Source of the DNA: Claveliimonas acetigenes
Lineage (GTDB): Bacteria; Bacillota; Clostridia; Lachnospirales; Lachnospiraceae
Assembly: GCF_025567385.1 (NCBI RefSeq)
Contig: NZ_JAOQJU010000004.1
Span: forward strand, 62,001-126,000
DNA: 64,000 bases
Direction: 5' to 3'
Of this stretch, positions 15,532 to 24,977 are shown piece by piece. Positions within the stretch are counted from its first letter, which is position 1; the number at the start of each line of letters is the position of its first letter. The notes below the pieces were generated by a model. The model saw only the letters and a program-made list of their open reading frames with translations, was not told the DNA's origin and made no database searches. Both the position numbers and the translations under genes were made by a program.

Positions 15532-16947
15532 ATGAGGTATTGCAGGTACATATTGGCAGTGATCCTGGCAATAATGGTATTTTCGGTTTTTACACAGCCT
15601 GCAGCAGCTGCTGAGCCTACAGAAACTGCTGCATCAGATGCGAAACCCGCGGCAGATGCTGAGGAAGAGAAAACAGAAGAGGAAAAGAAGAAAGAAGCCT
15701 ATGAAAAAGAGCTTCAGGCCGTCTATCAGCTTCCGGTTCAATCCAATGAATTAGAGGACTGGGCGCAGGGACCGGGAACATATGGCGATGCGGCAATTGT
15801 TATGGAAGCCGGGAGCGGCGCCGTTCTCTATGCCAAGAATATTGATGCGAAAGAGTATCCTGCCAGTATTACGAAGGTTCTGACGGCACTTCTTGCGTAT
15901 GAGTATGGGGATATGAACAGTAATGTTGTGATTACGAAGGAGGCATTGTCCTGTCTTGGCTCCGGCTATGCGTCAATTGGTATGAAGGAGGGCAACTCGA
16001 TTTATATGCGTCAGGCTATGCACGCGATGCTGCTCGCTTCCTCGAATGAGGTTGCCTATGCGGTCGGTGAGACGGTTGCCGCCGGGCAGGGACAGAGCTA
16101 TGACTGGTTTATCAGTCAGATGAATGAGAAGGTAAAGGAACTTGGCGGAGTAAATTCTCATTTCATTAATACGAATGGGGTTCACGATGAGAATCATTAT
16201 ACTTGTGCCAGAGACATGGCGCTGATTGGAAAGGAATTATTTGCTTATCCCGAATTTTTTGAGACCTGCCGGACGCAGCAGTATAAGATTGATGGGTCGG
16301 CCACCACGGAGGAGCATGTATTTCAGCAGAAACATGAGATGCTTATTGCCAATAACAGTGAGTACTATGAGAAGGCGGTCGGAGGAAAAACCGGATATAC
16401 CACGGAAGCGCAGAATACGCTGATAACGATGGCAGAAGATGGAAATCTCCGGCTGGTATGTGTAGTTTTTAAAACTTACGGCGGCCATGTGTATTCAGAT
16501 ACCAGGGCGCTTTTGGAGTATGGCTTTCAGAACTTTCAGAAAGTGTCTGTTCTGGAAAATGAGGCGGATAAGCGAATGAAAAATATACCGAAAGACGCAT
16601 ATGTCTGTCTGCCGGAGGGAATAACCTTTGAGATGCTGGATAAGGAAATTGAAAAGATTGACGGCAGCAGTGAAGCGAAAATCACCTATCTGTATCAGGA
16701 TATGCCGGTGGGGACGGTTACAGCGGAGGTGGAGGATGTTTTTGCAAGTAATCAGACAGTCAGAGTTGCGGCAAAGACTTCGGAAGAATCGGGAAAAAAC
16801 AGTGGGAGTGGCTCCTCACAGTGGATGCGGACATTTGCTGCCACACTGGCAGCATGTATTGTGCTGGTTATTGTAATGATGACAGTATTATCTGTCAGGC
16901 GGGAAAGAAAGAGGCTGGAAGCAAGAAGAAAGAGAAGGAAAAATTAA
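15532..16947 (+). CDS. dacF: D-alanyl-D-alanine carboxypeptidase, DacF type
   Basis: Encodes 471 residues. A signal peptide spans about 1-27, then a Glu/Lys-rich linker. The S11 peptidase domain has SITK (Ser near 110, Lys near 113), SSN near 168 and KTG near 286, the three penicillin-binding motifs. A PBP5-like C-terminal beta domain is followed by a membrane helix (about 430-455) and a basic tail. It trims the terminal D-Ala from peptidoglycan stem peptides; DacF-type enzymes act in vegetative growth or spore cortex formation. AAGGGGGA precedes the ATG. Confidence 0.9.
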   Translation: MRYCRYILAVILAIMVFSVFTQPAAAAEPTETAASDAKPAADAEEEKTEEEKKKEAYEKELQAVYQLPVQSNELEDWAQGPGTYGDAAIVMEAGSGAVLYAKNIDAKEYPASITKVLTALLAYEYGDMNSNVVITKEALSCLGSGYASIGMKEGNSIYMRQAMHAMLLASSNEVAYAVGETVAAGQGQSYDWFISQMNEKVKELGGVNSHFINTNGVHDENHYTCARDMALIGKELFAYPEFFETCRTQQYKIDGSATTEEHVFQQKHEMLIANNSEYYEKAVGGKTGYTTEAQNTLITMAEDGNLRLVCVVFKTYGGHVYSDTRALLEYGFQNFQKVSVLENEADKRMKNIPKDAYVCLPEGITFEMLDKEIEKIDGSSEAKITYLYQDMPVGTVTAEVEDVFASNQTVRVAAKTSEESGKNSGSGSSQWMRTFAATLAACIVLVIVMMTVLSVRRERKRLEARRKRRKN

Positions 16948-16956
16948 AGCAAACCC

Positions 16957-16985
16957 TTGACTTGCAGAAAATTTACGATTATAAT
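16957..16985 (+). promoter_or_regulatory. SigA promoter of the ileS T-box leader
   Basis: TTGACT (16957-16962), a 17-bp spacer and TATAAT (16980-16985) lie directly after dacF and upstream of the T-box leader. Confidence 0.85.
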
Positions 16986-17014
16986 ATCCCCGTATATAAA
17001 AAGATGTTAAAAAT

Positions 17015-17253
17015 GTTGACGAAGACAGTAAGGCATAAAGGAACGTGTCAGAGAGCCGGTGATGGTGGAAATCCGGTGCAAGTAGAGTATGCCCGAATAT
17101 CACTTCTGAGTTTCAGTTTCTGAAAGGAATCGTTGTTTTTGGCGAGTAAGAACTGACGGTGTCCGCCGTTATATGGAGAACATATGATAGTATGTTTAGG
17201 TGGTTTATAAGCGAATTTAACTTTCGTCCTATACAGGACGGAAGTTTTTTTAT
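17015..17253 (+). ncRNA. T-box leader (tRNA-Ile sensing) of ileS
   Basis: The leader has the standard parts in order: a stem I region with GAATATCAC giving an ATC (Ile) specifier at 17099-17101; the T-box AGGTGGTTTATAAGCG at 17198-17213, whose TGGT would pair with the ACCA end of uncharged tRNA-Ile; and an intrinsic terminator (AACTTTCGTCC with GGACGGAAGTT, then T7). Uncharged tRNA-Ile should favour the antiterminator and let ileS be transcribed. The downstream gene being ileS agrees with the specifier. Confidence 0.92.
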
Positions 17254-17328
17254 ATAACAGGAAATTCCTTTGGAATCCCCTGTTATATAAAATGCACTTC
17301 GTGCAGCGATTGCGCGCAGGGCGCAATC
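17251..17328. repeat. Dispersed three-hairpin repeat, copy 1
   Basis: A 78-bp block made of a palindrome (TATATAACAGGAAATTCC with its imperfect complement), a small GCACTTCGTGC hairpin and a GATTGCGC...GCGCAATC hairpin. A second copy is at 33248-33324. It lies between the T-box terminator and the ileS ribosome binding site. Confidence 0.8.
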
Positions 17329-17360
17329 TTTTTCATGATATAGGAAAGTGAGGATTGGAT

Positions 17361-20300
17361 ATGTATAAGAAGGTTTCTACAGATCTTAAGTTCGTGGACC
17401 GTGAGAAGGCTACGGAAAAGTTCTGGGAAGAGAATCATATTTTTGAAAAGAGTATGGAGAACCGCAAAGAGGGCGAGACTTACACTTTCTATGACGGACC
17501 TCCGACAGCAAATGGGAAGCCTCATATCGGGCACGTTCTGACACGTGTTATTAAAGATATGATTCCCAGATATCGTACAATGAAGGGATATATGGTTCCG
17601 AGAAAAGCGGGATGGGATACACATGGACTTCCGGTAGAGCTGGAAGTAGAGAAGCTTCTCGGTCTGGACGGCAAGGAGCAGATTGAGGAATACGGAGTGG
17701 AGCCATTTATCAACAAGTGTAAGGAAAGTGTGTGGAAATATAAGGGTATGTGGGAGGATTTCTCCAGTACGGTTGGCTTCTGGGCTGATATGGAGCATCC
17801 ATACGTAACCTATGACAATAATTTTATTGAATCGGAATGGTGGGCGCTGAAGCAGATCTGGGAGAAAGGGCTGCTTTATAAAGGATTTAAGATTGTACCT
17901 TACTGTCCCCGCTGCGGTACGCCGCTTTCAGCACAGGAGGTAGCACAAGGCTATAAGGACGTGAAGGAACGCTCTGCTATTGTCCGCTTTAAAGTGAAGG
18001 ATGAGGATGCCTACATTCTTGCATGGACAACAACGCCATGGACGTTGCCTTCTAACATCGGACTTTGTGTGAATCCGGATGAAGAGTATGCAAAGGTAAA
18101 ATGTGTGGATGGATATACCTATTATATGGCGTCTGCACTTCTGGATACAGTGCTTGGTAAGTTAGCTGAGGAAGGAAAACCGGCGTACGAGATTCTTGAG
18201 ACTTATGTCGGAAAGGATTTGGAATATAAGGAATACGAGCCGCTTTACCAGTGCGCGTATGACTGTGCTGCGAAGCAGAATAAGAAAGCATTTTATGTAG
18301 TATGTGATTCCTATGTAACGCTGACCGATGGTACAGGCGTTGTTCATATTGCCCCGGCATTTGGTGAGGATGACGCTAAGGTAGGACGGAAGTATGATAT
18401 GCCGTTTGTCCAGTTGGTAGATGAGAAGGGAAATATGGGAGAGACAACCCCATTTGCCGGAATCTTTGTGAAGAAGGCAGACCCGCTTGTGTTGAAAGAC
18501 CTGGAAGAGAGAAATCTTCTTTTCGAAGCCCCGAATTTTGAACACAGTTATCCACACTGCTGGAGGTGTGATACGCCGCTGATTTATTATGCGCGTGAGT
18601 CCTGGTTTATCAAGATGACGGATGTGAAAGAAGACCTGATTGCAAATAACAACACCATTAACTGGATTCCTGAGAGTATAGGGAAAGGCCGTTTCGGCGA
18701 CTGGCTGGAAAATGTACAGGACTGGGGCATCAGCCGTAACCGTTACTGGGGAACTCCGCTAAATATCTGGGAGTGTGAGTGCGGACATCAGCATTCCATA
18801 GGAAGTATTGCAGAGCTTAAGGAGATGTCTGATAACTGTCCGGAAAATATTGAGCTTCACCGTCCGTATATTGACGAGGTAACCATCCGCTGCCCGAAGT
18901 GCGGCAAGCCGATGCACCGTGTGCCGGAGGTAATTGACTGCTGGTTTGACAGTGGTTCCATGCCGTTTGCACAGCATCATTACCCATTTGAAAATAAAGA
19001 AGTATTTGAGCAGCAGTTCCCGGCAGACTTTATTTCCGAGGCTGTTGACCAGACGAGAGGATGGTTCTATTCTCTGCTTGCGATTTCAACTCTGATTTTT
19101 AACAAGGCACCATATAAGAATGTTATTGTTCTTGGCCATGTGCAGGATGAGAACGGGCAGAAGATGAGTAAGTCCAAAGGAAATGCGGTGGATCCTTTTG
19201 AAGCCCTGGAGACTTACGGGGCAGATGCAATCCGCTGGTATTTCTATGTAAACAGCGCGCCTTGGCTTCCAAACCGTTTCCACGGCAAGGCGGTTGTAGA
19301 GGGACAGCGCAAGTTTATGGGTACTTTATGGAATACCTATGCATTCTTTGTTCTGTATGCGAACATTGATGAATTTGATGCAACGAAATACAGCCTGGAT
19401 TATGAGAAGCTTCCGGTTATGGATAAATGGCTTCTGTCCAAGCTGAATACCTTAATAAAAGAAGTGGATACGGATCTTGAAAATTACAGAATCCCGGAGG
19501 CTGCAAGAGCGCTGCAGGATTTTGTGGATGATATGAGTAACTGGTATGTAAGACGTTCCAGAGAGCGCTTCTGGGCGAAAGGGATGCCGCAGGATAAGAT
19601 TAATGCATATATGACCCTTTATACCGCCCTTGTTATCGTGTCTAAAGTAGCGGCTCCGATGATTCCTTTCATGACGGAAGAAATCTATCAGAATCTGGTG
19701 AGAAGTATTGATAAAGAAGCGCCGGAGAGTATTCATCTGTGTGACTTCCCGGAAGCAGACGATGCAATGATCGACAAGGATCTGGAAGCGAATATGGAAG
19801 AAGTTCTGAAGTTGGTAGTTATGGGACGCGCCTGCAGGAATACGGCGAATATCAAGAACCGGCAGCCAATCGGACAAATGTTTGTGAAAGCAGATTTTGA
19901 ATTGCCGCAGTTCTATCAGGATATCGTGAAGGAAGAGCTGAATGTAAAAACTGTGACATTTACACAAGATGTAAGAAACTTTACTTCTTATACTTTTAAA
20001 CCTCAGCTAAAGACAGTCGGGCCAAAATATGGTAGAATGTTAGGAGGTATCAAGGCAGCTCTGAACAGTCTTGACGGCAATGCGGCGATGGATGAAGTGA
20101 ACCGGACAGGTGCGCTGAAGCTTCAGATAGACGGACAGGAGATTACACTTCTGAGAGAAGATCTGCTGATTGATACTGCTCAGACGGAAGGTTATGTATC
20201 TGAAGACAATAATGGAATTACAGTAGTCCTGGATACGAATTTAACAGAGGAACTTCTGGAGGAAGGCTTTGTGCGTGAAATCATCAGTAAAGTTCAGACG

Positions 20301-20507
20301 ATGCGTAAAGAAGCCGGATTTGAAGTGACGGATAAGATTCAGATAACCTATACAGGAAGCGGGAAGGCTGAGAATATCTTTGCGGCAAATGCAGATACCG
20401 TGGGAAGCGAAACACTTGCGACGGCCGTAAGTAAGGATGAGCCAAAGGGCTATGTAAAAGAGTGGAATATTAATGGCGAGAAGGTAACCATAGGCGTAGA
20501 AAGATAA
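17361..20507 (+). CDS. ileS: Isoleucyl-tRNA synthetase, long (type 2) form
   Basis: Encodes 1048 residues. The HIGH motif is in PHIGHVLTR (about residue 54). The CP1 editing domain spans about 190-400 (WTTTPWTLPSN). KMSKS is in KMSKSKGNAVD near 601. An anticodon-binding region and a long C-terminal extension follow. The length and signature match the eukaryote-like type 2 IleRS common in Clostridia, a class often poorly inhibited by mupirocin. It charges tRNA-Ile, and its transcription is set by the T-box upstream. The ATG at 17361 fits GTGAGGA; the in-frame TTG at 17355 is less likely. Confidence 0.96.
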   Translation: MYKKVSTDLKFVDREKATEKFWEENHIFEKSMENRKEGETYTFYDGPPTANGKPHIGHVLTRVIKDMIPRYRTMKGYMVPRKAGWDTHGLPVELEVEKLLGLDGKEQIEEYGVEPFINKCKESVWKYKGMWEDFSSTVGFWADMEHPYVTYDNNFIESEWWALKQIWEKGLLYKGFKIVPYCPRCGTPLSAQEVAQGYKDVKERSAIVRFKVKDEDAYILAWTTTPWTLPSNIGLCVNPDEEYAKVKCVDGYTYYMASALLDTVLGKLAEEGKPAYEILETYVGKDLEYKEYEPLYQCAYDCAAKQNKKAFYVVCDSYVTLTDGTGVVHIAPAFGEDDAKVGRKYDMPFVQLVDEKGNMGETTPFAGIFVKKADPLVLKDLEERNLLFEAPNFEHSYPHCWRCDTPLIYYARESWFIKMTDVKEDLIANNNTINWIPESIGKGRFGDWLENVQDWGISRNRYWGTPLNIWECECGHQHSIGSIAELKEMSDNCPENIELHRPYIDEVTIRCPKCGKPMHRVPEVIDCWFDSGSMPFAQHHYPFENKEVFEQQFPADFISEAVDQTRGWFYSLLAISTLIFNKAPYKNVIVLGHVQDENGQKMSKSKGNAVDPFEALETYGADAIRWYFYVNSAPWLPNRFHGKAVVEGQRKFMGTLWNTYAFFVLYANIDEFDATKYSLDYEKLPVMDKWLLSKLNTLIKEVDTDLENYRIPEAARALQDFVDDMSNWYVRRSRERFWAKGMPQDKINAYMTLYTALVIVSKVAAPMIPFMTEEIYQNLVRSIDKEAPESIHLCDFPEADDAMIDKDLEANMEEVLKLVVMGRACRNTANIKNRQPIGQMFVKADFELPQFYQDIVKEELNVKTVTFTQDVRNFTSYTFKPQLKTVGPKYGRMLGGIKAALNSLDGNAAMDEVNRTGALKLQIDGQEITLLREDLLIDTAQTEGYVSEDNNGITVVLDTNLTEELLEEGFVREIISKVQTMRKEAGFEVTDKIQITYTGSGKAENIFAANADTVGSETLATAVSKDEPKGYVKEWNINGEKVTIGVER

Positions 20508-20536
20508 AAGAATGTTGTGAGAGGGAGGAATTCGGC

Positions 20537-23026
20537 ATGTACAACCCAAGATTTGATAAGAAAACATTTAAGAAAGAAGTAAAGAATAACGTAAAGTCTC
20601 TTTATAGAAAAACGGTAGAAGAGGCGACACCGCAGCAGTTATTTCAGGCGGTATCTTTTGCGGTGAAGGAAGCGATCATTGATGATTGGATTGCAACACA
20701 GAATCAGTATAAGAAAGATGATCCGAAGATCGTGTACTATATGTCCATGGAGTTCTTAATGGGAAGAGCGCTGGGGAATAACCTGATTAATATGACTGCA
20801 TATAAGGAAGTGCAGGAAGCTCTGGACGAGATGGGAATTGATTTGAATGCAATTGAGGATGAAGAACCGGATGCGGCTCTGGGGAATGGCGGTCTGGGAC
20901 GTCTGGCTGCATGTTTCCTGGATTCTCTTGCATCACTGGGCTATGCGGCATATGGCTGCGGCATCCGTTATAAATACGGTATGTTCAAACAGAAGATTGA
21001 AGATGGATATCAGGTAGAGACGCCGGATAACTGGCTGAAGGACGGTAATCCTTTTGAACTGCGCCGTGAGGAATATGCGAAGGAAGTACGTTTTGGCGGA
21101 AATATCCGTGTAGAGTATGATGTAACAACAGGGAAAACCCATTTTGTACAGGAAAATTATGAATCCGTAATGGCAATTCCATATGATATGCCTATCGTAG
21201 GATATGGTAATCATGTAGTAAATACGCTTCGTATCTGGGATGCGAAAGCGATTGTGGATTTCCAGCTGGAGTCTTTTGACCGGGGAGATTACCACAAAGC
21301 GGTAGAGCAGGAAAATCTTGCAAAGACGATTGTCGAGGTGTTGTATCCGAATGACAACCATTACGCAGGAAAAGAGCTGCGTCTGAAACAGCAGTATTTC
21401 TTTGTATCTGCAAGTATTCAGGCAGCAGTGGCAAAATATAAAAAGACACACAGCGACCTTCACAAACTGCCGGAGAAGGTTACCTTCCAGATGAACGATA
21501 CCCATCCGACCGTGGCTGTTGCAGAGCTGATGCGTATTCTTCTGGATGAAGAGAATATGGAATGGGATGAAGCATGGGAAATCACAACAAAGACCTGTGC
21601 ATACACTAACCATACAATCATGTCCGAGGCGCTGGAAAAATGGCCGATTGACCTGTTCTCCAGACTGCTTCCGCGTGTATACCAGATTATTCAGGAAATT
21701 GACCGCCGTTTCGTAATCAAAATCCGCGAAATGTATCCGGGCAATGAAGAAAAGGTACGCAAGATGGCAATCCTGTACAACAATCAGGTTAGAATGGCAC
21801 ATCTGGCAATCGTAGGAGGATTTTCTGTCAATGGTGTTGCAAGACTTCACACAGAGATTCTGAAACAGCAGGAACTGAGAGATTTCTATGAGATGATGCC
21901 GTCCAAATTCAATAATAAGACCAATGGTATCACGCAGAGACGTTTCCTGAAGCATGGCAATCCGCTGCTTGCAGATTGGGTAACAGAGAAGCTGGGAACA
22001 GAAGATTGGGTAACGAATCTGTCCTTGATGGAAGGATTGAAGCCGCTGGCAGAGGATACGAAGGCACTGGCAGAATTTATGGATATTAAGTATAAGAACA
22101 AAGAGCGCCTGGCAAAATATATCCTGGAACACAACGGAGTTTCCGTAGACCCGCGTTCCATCTTTGACGTACAGGTAAAACGTCTCCATGAGTATAAGCG
22201 CCAGCTTCTGAATATCCTGCATGTTATGTATCTGTACAACCAGATCAAAGAACATCCGGAGATGTCCTTCTATCCGAGAACCTTTATCTTCGGGGCAAAG
22301 GCAAGCGCAGGTTATATCCGTGCAAAGGAGATTATTAAGCTGATTAACTCTGTGGCAGATGTGGTAAATAATGACAGAAGCATCAACGGCAAGCTGAAGG
22401 TAGTATTTATTGAAGATTACCGTGTATCAAATGCGGAAATTATCTTTGCGGCTGCAGATGTGAGTGAACAGATTTCTACGGCTTCCAAGGAAGCATCCGG
22501 TACGGGTAACATGAAGTTCATGCTGAATGGCGCACCGACACTGGGAACGATGGACGGGGCGAATGTAGAGATTGTAGAAGAAGTAGGCATCGAGAATGCA
22601 TTTATTTTCGGACTCAGCTCAGATGAAGTTATTAATTATGAAAATAACGGAGGATATAACCCGGTAGAGATCTACAATAACGATCCGGATATTCACCGTG
22701 TGGTAGATCAGTTGATCGATGGAACTTATTCAAATGGTGATACAGAGATGTACCGTGACCTTTACAATTCTCTGTTAAAGGCACAGGGAGGCGCCCGTGC
22801 GGATATGTATTTCATCCTGAAAGATTTCCGTGCATATGCAGACGCACAGAAGCGGGTAGAGGAAGCATATAAAGATACCGAAGGATGGGCGAAGAAAGCG
22901 CTGCTGAATACGGCATGCTGTGGTAAATTTACTTCTGACAGAACCATTCAGGAATATGTAGATGACATCTGGCATCTGGATAAGGTAAAGGTAGAGCCGA
23001 TTATAGACCAGACGTCACAGTATTAA
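20537..23026 (+). CDS. glgP: Glycogen/maltodextrin phosphorylase
   Basis: Encodes 829 residues, the usual GT35 length. Conserved blocks include DAALGNGGLGRLAACFLDSL, FQMNDTHPT, and the pyridoxal-phosphate region EASGTGNMKFMLNG (PLP lysine near residue 659). The enzyme releases glucose 1-phosphate from alpha-1,4-glucans. It starts 30 nt after ileS with its own GAGGGAGG site and no terminator between, so read-through from the ileS transcript is possible. A strong terminator follows. Confidence 0.95.
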   Translation: MYNPRFDKKTFKKEVKNNVKSLYRKTVEEATPQQLFQAVSFAVKEAIIDDWIATQNQYKKDDPKIVYYMSMEFLMGRALGNNLINMTAYKEVQEALDEMGIDLNAIEDEEPDAALGNGGLGRLAACFLDSLASLGYAAYGCGIRYKYGMFKQKIEDGYQVETPDNWLKDGNPFELRREEYAKEVRFGGNIRVEYDVTTGKTHFVQENYESVMAIPYDMPIVGYGNHVVNTLRIWDAKAIVDFQLESFDRGDYHKAVEQENLAKTIVEVLYPNDNHYAGKELRLKQQYFFVSASIQAAVAKYKKTHSDLHKLPEKVTFQMNDTHPTVAVAELMRILLDEENMEWDEAWEITTKTCAYTNHTIMSEALEKWPIDLFSRLLPRVYQIIQEIDRRFVIKIREMYPGNEEKVRKMAILYNNQVRMAHLAIVGGFSVNGVARLHTEILKQQELRDFYEMMPSKFNNKTNGITQRRFLKHGNPLLADWVTEKLGTEDWVTNLSLMEGLKPLAEDTKALAEFMDIKYKNKERLAKYILEHNGVSVDPRSIFDVQVKRLHEYKRQLLNILHVMYLYNQIKEHPEMSFYPRTFIFGAKASAGYIRAKEIIKLINSVADVVNNDRSINGKLKVVFIEDYRVSNAEIIFAAADVSEQISTASKEASGTGNMKFMLNGAPTLGTMDGANVEIVEEVGIENAFIFGLSSDEVINYENNGGYNPVEIYNNDPDIHRVVDQLIDGTYSNGDTEMYRDLYNSLLKAQGGARADMYFILKDFRAYADAQKRVEEAYKDTEGWAKKALLNTACCGKFTSDRTIQEYVDDIWHLDKVKVEPIIDQTSQY

Positions 23027-23061
23027 GCTTAGCTTTAAAAATAAAGGGATAATTAAACAAG

Positions 23062-23120
23062 CCCTCTCATACATTGAAGTATACCCTTTGGGCAGGCTTC
23101 GGTGTATGGGAGGTTTTTTT
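23062..23120 (+). terminator. glgP terminator overlapping the spoIID start
   Basis: CCTCTCATACATTGAAG pairs with CTTCGGTGTATGGGAGG, followed by TTTTTTT at 23114-23120. The 3' arm contains the GGGAGG Shine-Dalgarno of spoIID, and the T-run ends one base before its ATG. Confidence 0.85.
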
Positions 23121-24008
23121 ATGCGGCAGAAAATAAAACAATGGGGATGTTATGCAGTTATTATTATTCTATTGCCTTATATAGTGACGGTATTTTTAAA
23201 TGGCCCGAGTATAGAAACTTCTGCGAATGTAGATCATATTTATATAAAAGTGAAAAGCGGGGATCAAGAGATAGAACTTCCTATGGAGGAATATTGTATC
23301 GGCAGACTGGCAAAGGAAATTCCGGCTTCTTATGAGACGGAGGCATTGAAGGCGCAGGCGATTCTGGTGCGCACGGCTGTTTTGAAGAAAATTAAGGAGG
23401 CAGGAAGCGGCGCGGTTCTGGAGGATGAATTCTGGAGTGAGGAAGAGATGAAGAAAAGCTTTGGCACTTCAAAATACAAAAGCAGCTATGAAAAGCTTAA
23501 GAAGGCATGGATGGATACGGAGGGAAAGGTACTTATGTATGAAGATAATCTGGCGCATACACCGTTTTGCCGACTGACCAATGGAAGTACCAGGGATGGA
23601 AATGAAGTGCTGGGCAGTGAAGAATATCCTTATCTGAAAATCAAAGAATGTCCGCTGGATATTGAATCTAAGGAGCAGATTCAGACAGTGGTACTGGAAG
23701 ATATGGACGCGGAGATAACGGGAACGGATACGGCAGGATATGTGACGACTGTGCGGGTAGGGCAGGAAACGATAAACGGAGAAGAATTCCGGAATACCTA
23801 TCATCTTGTTTCGGGCTGTTTTACAATACAGAAATATGACGGAAAGCTTCGAGTTACAACAAGGGGCGTGGGACATGGGCTTGGAATGAGCCAGTATACA
23901 GCTAATGAGATGGCGAAAGAGGGCAATAAAGCGGAAGACATACTGGAATATTTTTTTGAAGGAACCCAGATAAAAGAAGTTGCGGATATTGTGTTGGATA
24001 CTGAATAA
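23121..24008 (+). CDS. spoIID: SpoIID-family lytic transglycosylase
   Basis: Encodes 295 residues. One N-terminal membrane segment (about 8-25) is followed by the SpoIID domain: EEYCIGRLAKEIPASYETEALKAQ split by the usual spacing, the catalytic-type Glu in KEIPASYE, and a C-terminal RVTTRGVGHGLGMSQY. SpoIID degrades peptidoglycan during forespore engulfment together with SpoIIM and SpoIIP. GGGAGG, 7 nt before the ATG at 23121, sets the start; longer frames from 23088 would begin inside the terminator. It is followed by a SpoIIQ-like gene. Confidence 0.9.
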   Translation: MRQKIKQWGCYAVIIILLPYIVTVFLNGPSIETSANVDHIYIKVKSGDQEIELPMEEYCIGRLAKEIPASYETEALKAQAILVRTAVLKKIKEAGSGAVLEDEFWSEEEMKKSFGTSKYKSSYEKLKKAWMDTEGKVLMYEDNLAHTPFCRLTNGSTRDGNEVLGSEEYPYLKIKECPLDIESKEQIQTVVLEDMDAEITGTDTAGYVTTVRVGQETINGEEFRNTYHLVSGCFTIQKYDGKLRVTTRGVGHGLGMSQYTANEMAKEGNKAEDILEYFFEGTQIKEVADIVLDTE

Positions 24009-24050
24009 GAAAAAGCACTTCTGGCAAAAATACTGTCAGAGGTGATGATT

Positions 24051-24833
24051 ATGAATAAGGAGCAAAAGCCTTCAAAAAGCAAGAAAGGCGCATCGGTCGG
24101 AATCGCAATCTGCTTCGTGGCTGCAGTTGCAATTGTAGGAACATATACCCTCAGGGACTATCAGGAAGCGAAACGTCAGGAGCTTTCCGTGACGGAGGAT
24201 ACTGACAGTGCAGAAGATACCGACGGCACAAAAGAAGAAGAACAGCCTCTGGAAGAGGCAAATAATGATAATTTGACGATTGGCACGGAGGAGGATGCGG
24301 ACGGTACGGGTACACAGACAGAAGATGGCGCAGGTGGGCAGGAGACTACGGCGGCTGATACAGCCCAGACCACAGGGACAGCCCAAACCACAGGATCAGG
24401 AACTTCCGTTAATTTTACGGAGGACAGTCAGATTTTATGGCCGGTAGACGGTAATGTCTTAATGAGTTATAGTATGGACAAGACTGTTTATTTTTCTACA
24501 TTAGACCAGTACAAGTATAATCCTGCAATGATTATCTCCGGTGCTGAGGGAGACCAGGTAATCTGCGGAGCGCCCGGCATCATAAAATCTATTGATGTGA
24601 CTGCTCAGACGGGAACAACGGTTACGGTGGATCTGGGAAATGGGTATGAACTTCTGTACGGACAGCTTAAGGAAGTTCCAGTCAACGCAGGGGAATATGT
24701 GGAATCAACGACTGTTCTCGGCTACGTCAGTCAGCCTACGAAATACTACAGCTTAGAAGGTTGTAATGTCTATTTTGAGATGAGAAAAGACGGGCAGCCT
24801 GTCAATCCGATGGATTATATGTCAGAAGATTAA
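24051..24833 (+). CDS. SpoIIQ-like degenerate M23 peptidase-fold protein
   Basis: Encodes 260 residues. A membrane segment lies at about 17-36, then an acidic Thr/Gly/Gln-rich linker (about 45-125), then an M23/LytM beta-fold (about 130-258). The zinc ligands of active LytM enzymes are missing: the final HxH position reads NVYFEM and the first His site is also lost. Loss of catalytic residues with this layout next to spoIID fits SpoIIQ, which in the forespore membrane binds SpoIIIAH across the intermembrane space. The name is inferred from fold and context. Confidence 0.75.
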   Translation: MNKEQKPSKSKKGASVGIAICFVAAVAIVGTYTLRDYQEAKRQELSVTEDTDSAEDTDGTKEEEQPLEEANNDNLTIGTEEDADGTGTQTEDGAGGQETTAADTAQTTGTAQTTGSGTSVNFTEDSQILWPVDGNVLMSYSMDKTVYFSTLDQYKYNPAMIISGAEGDQVICGAPGIIKSIDVTAQTGTTVTVDLGNGYELLYGQLKEVPVNAGEYVESTTVLGYVSQPTKYYSLEGCNVYFEMRKDGQPVNPMDYMSED

Positions 24834-24840
24834 AAGTAAC

Positions 24841-24886
24841 AGGATGATTCTTTAATGCCATGGTGCAGGAGAGGAATCATCCTTTT
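24841..24886 (+). terminator. Terminator after the SpoIIQ-like gene
   Basis: AGGATGATTC (24841-24850) pairs with GAATCATCCT (24873-24882), followed by a short T-run. Confidence 0.85.
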
Positions 24887-24977
24887 TGTGTTAAAAGAAA
24901 ATTCCAGAAAAATGTTTTGTTTTTCTGAAAATAATGATACAATGACAATATCAGCAAAATAAAGGAGGAAAGAATTT

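Noticed and set aside
20933..22255. 440-codon minus-strand ORF opposite glgP
   Set aside because: It is an antisense frame fully inside a highly conserved phosphorylase gene, with no family resemblance.
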